A stretch of DNA of 64,000 nt from Hevea brasiliensis (lineage: Eukaryota; Streptophyta; Magnoliopsida; Malpighiales; Euphorbiaceae), in NCBI RefSeq assembly GCF_030052815.1, contig NC_079500.1, positions 6,842,298 through 6,906,297 on the forward strand. The letters run 5' to 3'. Shown piece after piece: positions 1 to 13,100 of the stretch (within the stretch, counting starts at the first letter, position 1; every line of letters starts with the position of its first letter). A model generated the notes under the pieces. The model was not told the origin of the DNA and did not search any database. It saw only the letters and a list, made by a program, of their open reading frames with translations. A program made the position numbers and the translations under genes.

Positions 1-157
1 ACTAAAATGATTTACAAGCATTCTAATTTATATACAAAGACTAGGACTAACTAGGAAACTAATAATAGCCAATAAATACAATAATTTCTAATTATATTTT
101 AATTTACAGCTAATTTACACTGATTAAGGGATTTACACTAATTGAGGGATTCTAACA
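1..157 (-). repeat. 3' LTR of the copia element, partial
   Basis: Matches the inner 157 bp of the 203-bp LTR at the other end of the element. About 46 bp lie beyond the window. The adjoining CTCCCCCTCAA at 158-168 is the polypurine tract read on the plus strand. Confidence 0.9.
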
Positions 158-257
158 CTCCCCCTCAAGTTGGTTCATATATGTTGCACATGCCCAACTT
201 GCAAACTAGGGTATAAAACCCCTTACAACTTAATCCCTTAGTGAACACATCAGCTAA

Positions 258-3200
258 CTAGTCTTTCAACCCTACGTAAGAGATACTTAAGGAACCATTA
301 ATAACTTTTTCTTTTATGAAGTGTCTGTCAATCTCTATATGCTTGGTCCGATCATGCTGAATTGGATTGTGAACTATACTGATGGTAGCTTTGTTATCAC
401 AGAACAGGGACAAACCACTAGTTTCCAACAATTTTAATTCCTCCATCAACTTTCGTAACCACAATAATTCACAAATACCTTGAGCCATTGCTTTAAACTC
501 AACCTCTACACTGTATCTAGCTGTCACATTTTGCTTCTCGCTTCTCCAAGTGACTAAATTACCACCAACAAAAGTACAGTAACCAGATGTCAATCTCCTA
601 TCATCAAGAGATCCACCCCATTCTGCATCTGTAAAGGCCTTAATCTAAAGATGGCCATGCTTTGAAAAAAGAAGTCATTTCCTAGGTGCAGATTTTAAGT
701 ATCGCAAGATGCGGAAAATAGCCTCCAAATAAGGTTCACGAGGATTATGCATATACTGACTCACTAGACCCACAGCATATGTTATATCTGGTTCGGTATG
801 CGAAAGGTAAATCAGTCTGCCACCCAACCTCTGATATCTCCCAATATCCACGGATTCCCCAACTCCAGCTTGCAATTTGTGATTTGCCTCAATGGGAGAC
901 TCCGCTGGTTTACAACCTAGCATTCTTGCTCACTCCAACAGATCTAGTATGTACTTCCTTTGAGAAATAAAGATTCCTTTATCTGATCTGGCAACCTCTA
1001 TTCTAAGAAAGTACTTTAACCTTCCCAAATCTTTGATTTCAAACTCCTGTGCTAGTTGTTCCTTTAAATAAATCATTTCTTCCCTATCATCACCAGTTAC
1101 TACAATATCATCCACATAGACAATAATTAGAGTGATCTTACACTTATAGTGTTTTATAAACAAAGTGTTATCAGCATTGCTTTGGTAGTATTCAAAAGAA
1201 GCCATAGTCTTACTAAACTTGTCAAACCATGTCCTAGATGACTGTTTTAAACAATACAGTGCTTTCTTCAATCTGCAAACTTTTCCTTTGGTCTTCCCAT
1301 TCTCAAACCCTGGAGGAATTTTCATATATACTTCTTCTTCAAAATCACCATGTAGAAAGACATTTTTTACATCAAACTGCTGCAAATCCCACTCCAGATT
1401 TACTGCATATGATAGTAAAATTCTGATGGTATTCATTTTAGCAACAGGAGCAAACGTTTCCTGGTAATCTACCCCATACATCTGTGTGAAGCCTGTTGCT
1501 ACCAGCCTAGCCTTATACCTTTCAATTGAACCATCTGCTCTATGTTTAACAGTAAACACCCACTTGCATCCAACTGGTTTTTTCCCCATTGGAAGAGTAA
1601 CAAGTTCTCATGTCTCATTCTTTGCTAGAGCTTTCATCTCCTCCACCATGGCTGCCTTCCATTTTGGATCAAGACATGCTTTCTTCCAATCCTGTGTGAT
1701 AGAAACAGAGGAAACAGACAATAGAAAGGCTCTATAGGATGGAGACAAAGAATCATAGGAAATGAAGTCAGAATGGAATGTTTAGTACAGGTTCTAACAC
1801 ATTTTCTGAGAGCAATAGGAATATCAAGATCATTATTAGAAGAAGGAAGAGTAGACTGAGAATTAAAATTAGACTCTTCAGGAACTAAAGGAGACTCATC
1901 ACATACCTCAGGATGTTCAGGAATTGAATCCAGAGATTCCGGTTGATCAGCAGTCTAGTATAGATTCTCAAATCTGGTCTATTCAGTCTCCCTCGAGATT
2001 TAGGTGACCCCCCCTGAGTATCATTATTAGGTATAAGTTTTAGGCCCAGATTTTTCCTTTGAAGTTGAAAGTTGGTAGAGCACAAAGAAGAAGGCAAAGA
2101 CATCTCTTCTACCTTCCTATGCTTCCCCTGAAGAGGTGGATGGAAATAAGATTTAGATTCCCTAAAGGTAACATCCATGCTCACAAAATATTTCCGTGTA
2201 GGAGGGTGGTAACACCTATACCCCTTCTGCGTACTGGAATAACCAACAAAGACACACTTGAGGGTTCAAGGTTCTAACTTCCCCCTATTAGGCTGATGAA
2301 CAAAGCAAACACAACCAAAGACCTTTGGAGGAATAGTATATGAATTTTTACCTTACAAAACCTCTAAAGGACTCTTAAATTCCAAAGTCCGGAGTGTCAT
2401 CCTGTTAATAAGATATGCAGCAGAAAGAATTGCATCCCCCCAGTAAGGTTTGAGAATATTCATTGTAAACATAAGAGACCTAGCAACCTAAAGTAAATGT
2501 CTATTTTTTCTCTCAGACACTCCATTTTGAGCACTAGTGTTAACACAACTAGTATGTTGCAAAATTCCGTGTGACTTCAAATATTCCTGAAAAACTCCAT
2601 TCATATATTCTGTGCCATTATCAGTTCTCAGTATTTTAACACGAGCATCAAACTAGGTACTAATCATTTTGTGAAACTGCTAAAAATATGAAAATACACC
2701 ATTTTTCCCTTTCATCAAATATACCTAAGTTAACCTACTGCAACAATCAATAAAGGTCACAAACCATATATAACCTAATAAAGACACAGTTTGAGTAGGC
2801 CCTCACACATCAGAATGGATAGTCATAAAAGGAACTAAAACCTTATTATTTATTGCAGGATAAGATTGTCTAGTAAGTTTGGCAAACTCACAAGCATCAC
2901 TTACTAACAATTCAGTTTTGCATTGCTTAAATAAAAGAGGATAAAATTTCTCTAAAACAGTAAATGAATGATGTCTAAGTCTCCTATGCCACTGAGTAAT
3001 TTCTTCCTCAGCACCCATAGACTATCCCAACATGGCTTAATCAACACAATCATTCAATAGATATAGTCCATCTTGCAGCCTACCATTACCAATCGTTCTC
3101 CCTGTTATCAACTCCCGAAACACACGGTGAGTGGGAAAAAAATTCAATTTTGTAGTTGAGAGCTTTTGTGATAAAATTGACAGACAAAAGGTTAATAGGA

Positions 3201-3358
3201 AAGCTAGGCACATGTAAGACAGAACTAAGACTTATAGTAGGAGTACATTTAACAGAACATGTTCCAGAAACATTAAATAAGGATCCATCCGCAATGCGGA
3301 CTTTTTCTTTGCCTGAACATGGAGAATAGAATACAAATTTATTCGAAAAGTCTGTCAT
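258..3358 (-). pseudogene. copia pol remnant (protease, integrase, RT, RNase H)
   Basis: Broken minus-strand pol. The protease-side segment lies at 3086-3358 (SVLHVPSFPINLLSV), the GAG-pre-integrase HH region at 2803-3018 (ITQWHRRLRHHSF), and an eroded integrase core and linker follow to about 1600. Reverse transcriptase is at 930-1589, with GCKWVFTVKHRADGSIERYK, QQFDVKNVFLHG and the catalytic YVDD, and runs on at 675-923. RNase H is at 258-593 (HDRTKHIEIDRHFIKE). Stops and frame changes separate the segments. RT keeps its YVDD motif, but no continuous polyprotein exists. Confidence 0.88.
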
Positions 3359-3496
3359 ATGTTTGTTTACTCCAGAATCTATAACCCAAAATGAATTATT
3401 ATGATTGGCAAGAAAAGCATTACCTGAGTTGACGAAGTTAGAAGAGACAACTGTAGTGGAATGTGATTCAAGCTGTAATAGGAATCGTTTTAGAGT

Positions 3497-4432
3497 CTAT
3501 ATCTCTTCATTGGAAAACATCCCCGTGATAGCAGTATCTTCAGAAACACTCACAGCCTCAGATACATTTGCTTGTGATCTAGGAGAGCCCATCCTTTTTC
3601 CTCCACGCCCTTTAGTTGGGCGGCCGTGCAGCTTCCAATATTGTTTTTTGGTGTGCCGAGATTTCCCACAGTAGTCACAATGCAAGTGATCCTTATCTGA
3701 TGGACCATATGACTGTTCTCGTAAGGAGTTAGCAGCCAGCCTAGCCTTATCAACAGCTGTAGAATTGATCATGACACTTTTTCTGCTCTCCTCCTGCTGA
3801 ACATAAGAATATGCCTGCCTTAAGGTGGGCAAAGGATCCCTACCAAGCACTTGGACCCGAATCTGATCATACTCTACATTTAGCCTAGCAAGAAAATCAT
3901 ATATGCGCTCCTTCTCAACCAATTTCTGGAACTTAACTACATCAGCCGGACATGAAGCCTGAAAGTCTTGATAGAAATCCAACTCTTGCCATAGACCACT
4001 CAATTCCGCATAATACCGAGCGACAGTCAACTCACCTTGTTTCATTCCATAAACATTGTTCTTAAGCTCATAAACTTGTGCATCATTCCCAACTTGAGAA
4101 TAAGTCTAAGAAACAGCACTCCAAATGGTAGCGGCACTGTCCAACAGTAAATACCCTCAAGCTATATGAGATTACATAGAATTGATGAGCCATGACATAA
4201 CAAGAGAGTTCTCCGACTCCCACTGACTGTAGGTAGAGCTAGTACTTTTTGGCTTTTTTCTATCTCCAGCAATATACCCCTACAATTCTCTAACCTGAAT
4301 GAACAATAGACAAGATCTACACCATGCCAAATAATTAATTCCATCCAACTTTACAGGACTAATTTGTAAAGAGAGATTATCACCAACAAATCCAACCTTT
4401 GTTTCAAAGACTTTCTTCTTTTCATCAGTCAT
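3497..4432 (-). pseudogene. copia gag remnant
   Basis: Reading from an ATG at 4432 (MTDEKKKVFE) gives a gag-like protein in one frame with at least four in-frame stops before the open 182-codon stretch ending at 3497. Gag features include an INYLAW segment near the start, the MKQGELTVARYYAELSGLW stretch typical of plant copia gag, and a nucleocapsid zinc knuckle (CDYCGKSRHTKKQY). In the knuckle the last cysteine of the CX2CX4HX4C pattern is a tyrosine. The stops and the lost zinc ligand agree that this gag is dead. Confidence 0.85.
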
Positions 4433-4818
4433 TTTTCAATTAAAGAAATAGGTACTGAGACAGAAAGCAAGAAACTGGGCAACGGAAGGTACCCAAAAAT
4501 ATAAATGTGCAAACCAGGTGAGGAAACACGTTGGTCAGAGGCGCGCCGAATAGAGAAGGTCGTCGGCAAGAGGTGCTGTCTGAGAAATCACCTAAAAAAA
4601 GGGTGCACACAACGGTGCGTCAAGAATAACGCGAGACTTCTGGAGGCGAGTGCACTCACGCGTTTCACCGGACGGTGGTGGGACTTCGGGCGTAGGCCGA
4701 TCGGCTGGTGTCCTTCCTCCTCAAGTGGGTGGTGACATCACCTCCCTTCCCAGAATGACGTAGAAGCTTGACAAAAAAAAAATTACCTAGAACTAAACTG
4801 TTCACGTCAATAAATTTT

Positions 4819-4835
4819 GGTACTGCTCTGATAAC
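4819..4835 (-). other. Primer-binding site of the copia element
   Basis: Directly inside the 5' LTR the minus strand reads TGTTATCAGAGCAGTACC. It contains the TATCAGAGC core complementary to the 3' end of plant initiator tRNA-Met, with one change from the usual TGGTATCAGAGC. Confidence 0.8.
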
Positions 4836-4836
4836 A

Positions 4837-5039
4837 TGTAGAAAACAGAGAATTTGAAAAATTTTCTTTTATATTTCTTCGTACTAAAATAATTTACAAG
4901 CATTCTAATTTATATACAAAGGCTAGGACTAACTAAGAAACTAATAATAGTCGATAAATACAATTATTCCTAATTATATTCTAATTTACAGCTAATTTAC
5001 ACTGATTAAGGGATTTACACTAATTGAGGGATTCTAACA
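4837..5039 (-). repeat. 5' LTR of the copia element
   Basis: 203-bp LTR that starts TGTTAGA and ends CTACA on the minus strand (TG...CA ends). It matches the partial repeat at positions 1-157 with only scattered substitutions. Confidence 0.9.
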
Positions 5040-5697
5040 CTAAGACCTTTCAATCAGCTCAAGTTCTTCTTCCAACAAATTGCCAAAATTAGCTCTTACA
5101 TATTACAGCTTGATATCAAGATAATTATAGTTGAGACTTTCACAATTAGTACAAAACTTTATTGTTTGTAGCCTAAATTTACAGTAGCCTTGCTACCATT
5201 ACCACCGATAAAACAACAACAAACAACAATAATGATAAAATTGGAATAAGTAGAAACAGAGATAATTTTAGTTAACGCATAAACCAACAACCAATGTTGC
5301 CTATGAAAGCCTAACAAGCCATAAATTTGGTATGAAATAGTTTTAGCCAATATGAAAGAGAAAAATCCTTCTTAAGAATAACAAAATAAAGAAAAAAAGG
5401 AAGAACAATATTTGATGAAGAAAGTGTCCAAATAGTTTATTGTCAGCAAAAATACCACATAATTTGTCATATAAAGAATCACATTAATAAACCATATCTA
5501 TCAAAATGTACAGCAAGCTTTAAAATCTAAGAATTTCAACATAACTCGCTCTTCCCTAGAGCATTGTGTGTTTATAACATACCAATTTTCAACTGAAAAA
5601 GTGTTTTTGAAAACAAGCCATAATCCATTATCTAAGGGATGGATGAACAAGAATAAAAGAGAACCATATAATTTTAAGATGAAAGTATTAGAAATAC

Positions 5698-8600
5698 CTT
5701 GATCCAAAATCTTAAACTATCTTCTATATTTTTAAATGCCATCAGACGGCTATCAGCTGCACAAACAGCAACATCATCACGTTCCATGAAAGCTATTGGT
5801 CTTGCACCAGGCTTTAACTCCCTTATAAAAAACTCATTGAATGTCTGCACGTAGAAGCATTACAAATGAACAATCTATTTAGAGTTCAGCTCAGCAATGT
5901 TAACCACTCTTTGTCATTAAAACTATGAATGCTCATGTTAAAAGTGATCCAAAAGAAATACTCCAAATTACATGAGTGTGATTCCTTGGCTTCCAAAGGG
6001 CTAAAGCACGTCAAAAGAGGTCACGCACTAGGTTATTCAACTTTGAGACCCATACATTTACCTTTAAATGAGCTTAGCTGACTTAAAAACTTAAACCAAC
6101 CCCAAAAAATAAAGTTCAAGCTTAGTTCAGTGCTTCTTTTTTTCCTTTTTTTTTTTTTTTGCACAATTGGTTCAGTGTTTTAATCAAACTCAAACTTGTT
6201 CATAAACATAGTAAATAATCTAAGCAATCAATTCAACGTAATTTCCATTTAAGGTGCCAAATGTCTACATCAATAATTTATGCTACTACAAATCAACATA
6301 TTGAAATTTGTTCAAGGATTCATTAATGTCTCAAAGCTAAGTGAAGTCCATAAGCAATCAAGATCTATAATGCGGTTAAAACATAGCGTTATACTAGATG
6401 ACAAGGTAGGCCACATGGATTTCATCCATTATCCAAAAACAGAAAGATGACTAAGCAATCAAAACTCTCTACAAATCAAGCTCAAACACAATGCAAAAGG
6501 AAGAGAATTGAATTGTGTGCATAAAGATTTCAATATGTACTTGTTTACCTTAAAATTTTCCAAAGGATACTTGACTTCAGCCAAATTGATTTGATCCTAC
6601 AACACCATAACCAAATATGATCACTTTAATGAAGGTTGTACATTAATTGACATGACAATAGAAAATAGAATACTGTATCCAAATATAACATCAAAGTAGC
6701 CAAGAATAATGAAACATAATTGCATGCAAACAGAGATGAATTTCACAAGATGGAAATGGTATTAAGTGTGTTAAATTTGAAGAGAACATTGATCAAATTA
6801 CAATTTAATTCATTTTAATCTGGCTTATATAAGTGATTAAATTACTTTACACATCAAAATGGCTATTCAAATCAATGTTGCAATCTAACCACTTATATTT
6901 ATCCTTATATGTTTATACTTTTCCAATGTGGGATTTTTAATCACAACAACCCCCTTCCCGTGGAACCATATGATTGTCACTTGACAATTAGTTCGCATTA
7001 TTAATCTAATACGGGCTCAATTATGCAGTCATATGAGCAGCTGAAACCCATAACCCAGTTCAAACTCAGATACCATATTAATTTGGAGAAAGTACTGATC
7101 AAATTATAATTTAATTCATTTTAATCTAGACTTATATAAGTGATTGAATTACTTTACACATCAAAATGACTAGTCAAGTCAATGTTGCAATCTAACCTCT
7201 TATATTTACCCTTTTATGTTTATACTTTCCCGTTATGAGATTTATAATCACAACAAAGTGTTACCATAAGTAAAGCATTAGTACTTCCAAGGATTATCAT
7301 TTTGGTTGGGGTTGGAGAAAACATCTAGATAATCCATATCCACATGGTACTATTGGAGGTTAAAGTTCAAAATTAACCGGTTGATAAGTAATCATCTTCT
7401 AGACAGTCTTCTTTTCTAAGTTTTATCTTGGTATGTAACTGTTCTCTAAACTAAATTGCCTAAGGTTGATACATCCCACTACACCATATGAATATGAGAG
7501 AAGCTTCTAAAAGGGGATCAAGAGTTGTCAATGTGTAGGAGGGATGATATAAAAACAGCCATAAGCTCATAAGGGTTTCTAAAAGAGAGAGAACCTCCCT
7601 TGCTCATATAGTCTAGCCTACAGCTCTAATTTTATAGTAGGCAACAATATTTTGTTAGAACTCGTATTATTTTATATCCTTTGCCTTAGAACCTCGCTCT
7701 GGTTGTCTTTCTTTTTTTTTTTTTAGGGCAATTGGGTTAACTCCCTCGATGGCTTTTATTAATATTTTCTTTATTCATAACAAAATTACAATATGTAGAA
7801 AAGCTTGTTATAAAGAAACTCTCATTAGGAACATGAACCCCAAGAAAACAATAATATAGTGAGAAGTTGTTATAAGAAAGTCCTAGACTTAAGCTCAAGA
7901 GTCACAATAGAATACTCTATGTGGTAAAACAGCCTCCTATATTCCTAACATCATATTCCACTATGCATGGGCACAAAGAAAAGCTCCCATGCCACATGGT
8001 CCTCACACCAACACCAAAACCCCATGCTACAAGATCCTCTCACCAACCCCACCCCAACCTCGCCTGGTGCAACTCCACTCAACTTCCTATCATTGTAAAT
8101 TCTTAACAACCATCCTAAGCATAAACCAAACAATACAAAATAAAGGTGGAAAATAAGGAACCAAATATGTCCCAAGAAAATGAACAATGAAGTAGAGATG
8201 GTTAACCATTTCCTTATCTCTCTCACAGGACACAAACTCATCATCAAATCTCCCTTCTTTGGCTTCAGTCGTAAAAACAGAGACAATGCATCATAATTGG
8301 ACATTATAGAAACAACAACAACAACAATTAAGCCTTAATCCTAAACTAGTTAGAGTCAGCTATATGGATTCTTTTCCGCCATTTAGCTCGTTAGACACTA
8401 AGTCCACATTAATATCCCAAACTTGTAAAACCTTTCCCTTTTCACTCCTTCCTCTACTAACTTATCACACTTCCATGTTAGGGGGCATTTGATTCTCTGC
8501 GTTAGACATGACCAAATCAGCTTTCTCGTTTGAAACTTGATAAGAACCCGAACATCACATTTCAATCCTAAGCCTAGAGCACTCTTCTTACAGTAATGTT

Positions 8601-10154
8601 TTTATAACCAAGAAAGACAAAAGAAAAAAATAATAATAATAAACTGTATCAATTAATTAGCCAAGATATTTTTTTAATAGCTCCAGAAAAAGAAGAATCA
8701 GCATGCAATAAATTACAGAGTGAACAACTAGCTCATGTATATCATTTTGTATTATTACCTTGGATGAATTTAACATGAATAGCAACTTGTCTGGGGAAGG
8801 TTGAAAAAGGATCCCAGCCTACCCCATGACACAAACACACTAGATACTCTTCAAAATTCATTTCTATTTAAACTAAATAGCCATGACATATAAATGAAGT
8901 CAATATTATAATCACAGATTCTTTTTTGGCCAACCAAGAATATAATACCTTAAAGAATTCAACAAATTGGGGAATGTCTTTTGCAGACTCAGCAGCATTC
9001 ATTTTCCTTCCCTGCTTCTCAGAAATGCTAATCAAGAGTTCTTTGGCACCTGCATCCAAATTTGCCAACATAAATTGCAGGACTGCAATTAAGAAAAGTA
9101 TATATCCACAATTCTCACATTGACGTTCCGAGTGATTAGGACCATACTTTTGAATAGTGAGGAATGATGTATGATATTAGCATTATGACAAGGAGGAGTG
9201 GATCAAGGTAAAAGTAAACCAATTCTTGGAATTGTATGAGCTGTGTACTGGTGACGAGGAAAGATAGGAGAGAATGTTTTGAGGAACTGAAGGGTGATCT
9301 TACAGTAAAAAATTCATACCTTTGTCTATAAGCTGAAGTCCTATCTTTGATTGGTAAATTGCTCTCATTGACATTACAATCTTTCCATCAATTAACTCCT
9401 CCACTAGTCTCTTTGTCCTCCGATCAAATACCTAAAGCAACAAGCTATTAGCTAATTGTGAGCATCCGATATTAGTGCCACATGTAAAGAAATGTAACTT
9501 AACAGAATCAACAATGCCTGATATTCTATGCAAATGCATTAAATTGATGCAGCCATAGAGCAAGTGCAAAATGCAAATAAGAATTTTGGGCGTACAAAAA
9601 AGGGTTGTAGCTTTGAAGTCTCTGAGCACTGAGCAACCACTTCTTGTAAGAGAACATTGAACGCCACAAATTTTTTTTAAGACCCATATATAATGGGCAT
9701 AATTGGGTAATAATGCTTTATTAATGCCTTTTTTTTTGGTACAAAATTTATTAATGTTATATCAAGGATGATTTCATAGGCTTTGTTATTAACCAAAAAT
9801 AATGCCTAATTGCAATTATGGCCTGGATTACAAATAGAGCCAATTCCACTGTAGCCTAATTTTAATTAAGAGTTTGTAGTTGTGACCAAAGGGATATTCA
9901 AGGATGGCCACTTTCGGCCACAATTGCAATTCATAATCAGATATCAAACCAAATTTAGCTATTTTATAGCTTTGAACATAACAGAAAATTGTATAAATTT
10001 TATGACTTTTAGGTGATTTAGCCCCTTATTTACTTGAATTTAATTCAAGAATTTCGCTATTTAAAATTTCAAGTCCTAACATTGATTATTTTAGAGGCAT
10101 ATGTGTCAAACCTGCCCTCTAGTCCTGTTTTTGTCCCCCTTAATTTTTTCCTTT

Positions 10155-10185
<31 letters not shown>

Positions 10186-13100
10186 TATATCACACTCTAA
10201 AAACCTACAATCAGTACTACCAGAAATTCCCAATCACTTAACTAATAGTCTCAATCACTTGGTAGGAGTCTATGTTCCCTGATGATAAGAAAGTCAAACC
10301 CCATTAATTCTATCACCAACAATATGAGCACATTTAGTTTGATTTGCTTTGTAAACATCTATTGAAGAATTCCATTGTGACTGTCTGATCCATGGCCATA
10401 AAGTTACAGCTATTCCATGCCATTAACTCATGTACAAATCATGAGAGAGAGAGCAAGTGCATTTGTACGCCACAAGGCAATAGCATCCTCTCCTCTCCTC
10501 CCTCCCAACCCGCCCCGCCCGCCGCCCCCCCCCCCCCCCCCCCTCCCTCTTCTTTTCCCTTTCTCTCATCCACGAAAATAAAAAGGAAAGCCCAAACTCC
10601 ATCAGTTCCAAATCATTTGTCATTCTCCGGTAGCACAACCATTTTAAGAGAAATTCCAAAAACTTACAGAATATGATACTTACAATAGAGCAATAGGAGA
10701 GATGGTTACATTAATTTCATTGATTTGCTTATTTGATAATGTTAGACGCGCTTGGAGAAGGAAGGGTTGAAGCACTAAAAAGGACTTGATAGAAAGCACT
10801 TGGTGGCTTGAAACTGGCAAGTATTACCACACAAAATGAAATAACTGAAAATAAGATAGCTAAATACTCAACTAACTCATCTTTTATCAGCACTATCAGC
10901 GAACAGCAAATTTAAGCTTCACAAGAACAAACCCCAACAAGTGGCTGCTGCAAGATAGAAAATTATAGCAAGAGATGCAAAAGAGAATGCAGGAAAAAAT
11001 AATATACCAGAATATGTGAAGCACTGGACCCAAAGTTCAAACCAACATCATATGCTGAAAAGTGCGCCCATTCACTCAGTTTAAACATCCACCTATCAAA
11101 AAGCAGTTCCAATGAGCATTTGAATTATGCTACACTAATATAACACCAAAGATTACAATATGAGGAGCTATAATTCTAAGGCTCAATATTAACAAAGTTC
11201 TCACCCATATGAAGCCTGTTTATCAGTCAGAAATCCTCCGGTCATAATTTGGTTTCCAGTCCCTTCATCGAAACAGATACTCAAATGAACAACTGTGCTT
11301 AGCCTATCAGAAACTTCAAGAATCTCACCACAAACAGGGCAATGAGTAATAAGAGGTTCTCTGCAATTGCAAGAAACAAACATAAAGAGTACACTAAGAC
11401 ATATGCTGGGAATGTAAATCACACACTAATCAAAAGTTTTAAGGACAAGATGAATGCATGTTTCTTAGATGCCCAGTGACAAGTGCTTGAAGAAAAAAAA
11501 AAAGCGTAACAAAAACAGAAAAAAGAATGTGAGACTGATATGAACAACAAAAGCCTTCACTAAACATATTCAATGAGCAGGCCAAGTTTATTTAATCAGT
11601 ATCAACATTAAAAAAATAAAAAATAAAATAATAAAAAAAAACAATGAAAACTTGTGTCATGGCCAAGCCACATTGCAAACAAAGGTTGTTAATAGAGCTC
11701 TAAGAACAGCATATTGGAAAGAGATAATCACCATGTAACAAAAAAAATGGCTTTCAGGTTGGTAATCAAACAGTGGCAAATGTGGAAAGAGTTCAAATTT
11801 CAATACTTCTTTTACATACTGTCAGATGACCAATAAATCAAACAATGCAACTGATTAAGAGTAAATTTCACATCGTACAATTATCACAAAGCATATTGAG
11901 GGATGCATGACACATAGATGAAAAACTTGAAGATTAAACAATAAAAAGAAAAAGGGATTTTTTGGGTGGAGGGGAAGAGAAACACTTTACAACCCTCTTA
12001 CCCACCACTCCCATGGCAAGAAGAGAAAGAAACATGATTTATATATAGTCATCTTGTAAACCTAACACATCAATTCAGGTAGGCAGCATAAATTGATTTA
12101 AAGACATTCATAATTCAAGCTTACAGCCTCTGAATTTAAAAGTTTCTTACTTTTCTTGTTGAATAGCAAGAAGGTCAGCCAATTCATCCATGCTAACAAC
12201 ACCATCCCCATTCTTGTCAGCAGCTTTAAAAAGCTCCTCTTTCTAGTAGACAAGGTAAACATAATGCTAAGACAGTAATTCTACAAAACAATATTCCAAA
12301 ATAAAGCATATATGCTAATTTTCAATCAAGATAACTTTCTAGACACAATTCCTAAAACCCAAATTTGTTATATTGAAAGTTGAAACACATGCATAGAAAA
12401 ACTGAAACTAGAGAAATTTCATTAACAATTTGCAAAGCCTGAATATTCAAGCCTCAAAATCTACAATTTTGAAATTCACATCCCAAAGATCTCCAAAGTA
12501 ACTCAAATGGTTAGTATGCCTATACTTTCAAAGAAAATATTGTGAAATATGTACAAAGAATTACAATTCAAGTGAAAGTAAATATGGTCAAACCTTGTTA
12601 GCTGCCACTTGATTGCCAAAAGCTTTAATTAACTCAGAGAACTCCGAGAATGAAAGCTGTCCATCTTCATTGTAATCCTATGTATTGTACAAGGGATCAG
12701 AAATAGAGAAGTAAAAAATTAATAATAGATTCATGAAATATTTAGACATTGCAATGAAATGTATTTCCTTTTGGTCAATGAAAATATATAAGAAGAGATA
12801 AAAATGAAATTCGGTGAACTAAATTTTTAACCCCACTAAAAAGGGAAAGGAAAAGGAAAACAGTATGCTTTATTGCAGTCAATTCCAAATTTTGTGAAAT
12901 CGCATACCATACTTATAGTGCAAAATAATTATTAAATCAACTATCCCATTAGCTTGACCTGTAAAAACATCCTTACAAATGTGGAGAACTTTTGGGTTAT
13001 GAACCATAATTGACCTAACAAATTAAAATATAAACCATTTAACAGTGCACAATATTTAACAATGTTGAAAATTACGGACCTAGAAGTGTGAATATCAAAT

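Larger units (their letters stand above)
1..5039 (-). mobile_element. Ty1/copia LTR retrotransposon, degenerate, cut by left window edge
   Basis: A minus-strand copia element with domain order gag, protease, integrase, RT, RNase H. The right-hand (5') LTR is complete and the left-hand (3') LTR is truncated by the window start. Inside the 5' LTR lies a primer-binding site (TATCAGAGC core, initiator tRNA-Met type). Inside the 3' LTR is a purine tract (TTGAGGGGGAG on the minus strand). The coding frame carries many stops, so the copy is not autonomous. It sits left of the last visible PSD exon, in the same strand orientation as that gene, and so probably within an intron. The left target-site duplication is outside the window; the right flank begins CTAAG. 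Confidence 0.93.

Noticed and set aside
7951..8304. 117-codon minus frame inside a PSD intron
   Set aside because: No recognisable homology, unrelated to the PSD exons on either side, and overlapping the RTE-like 3' end.
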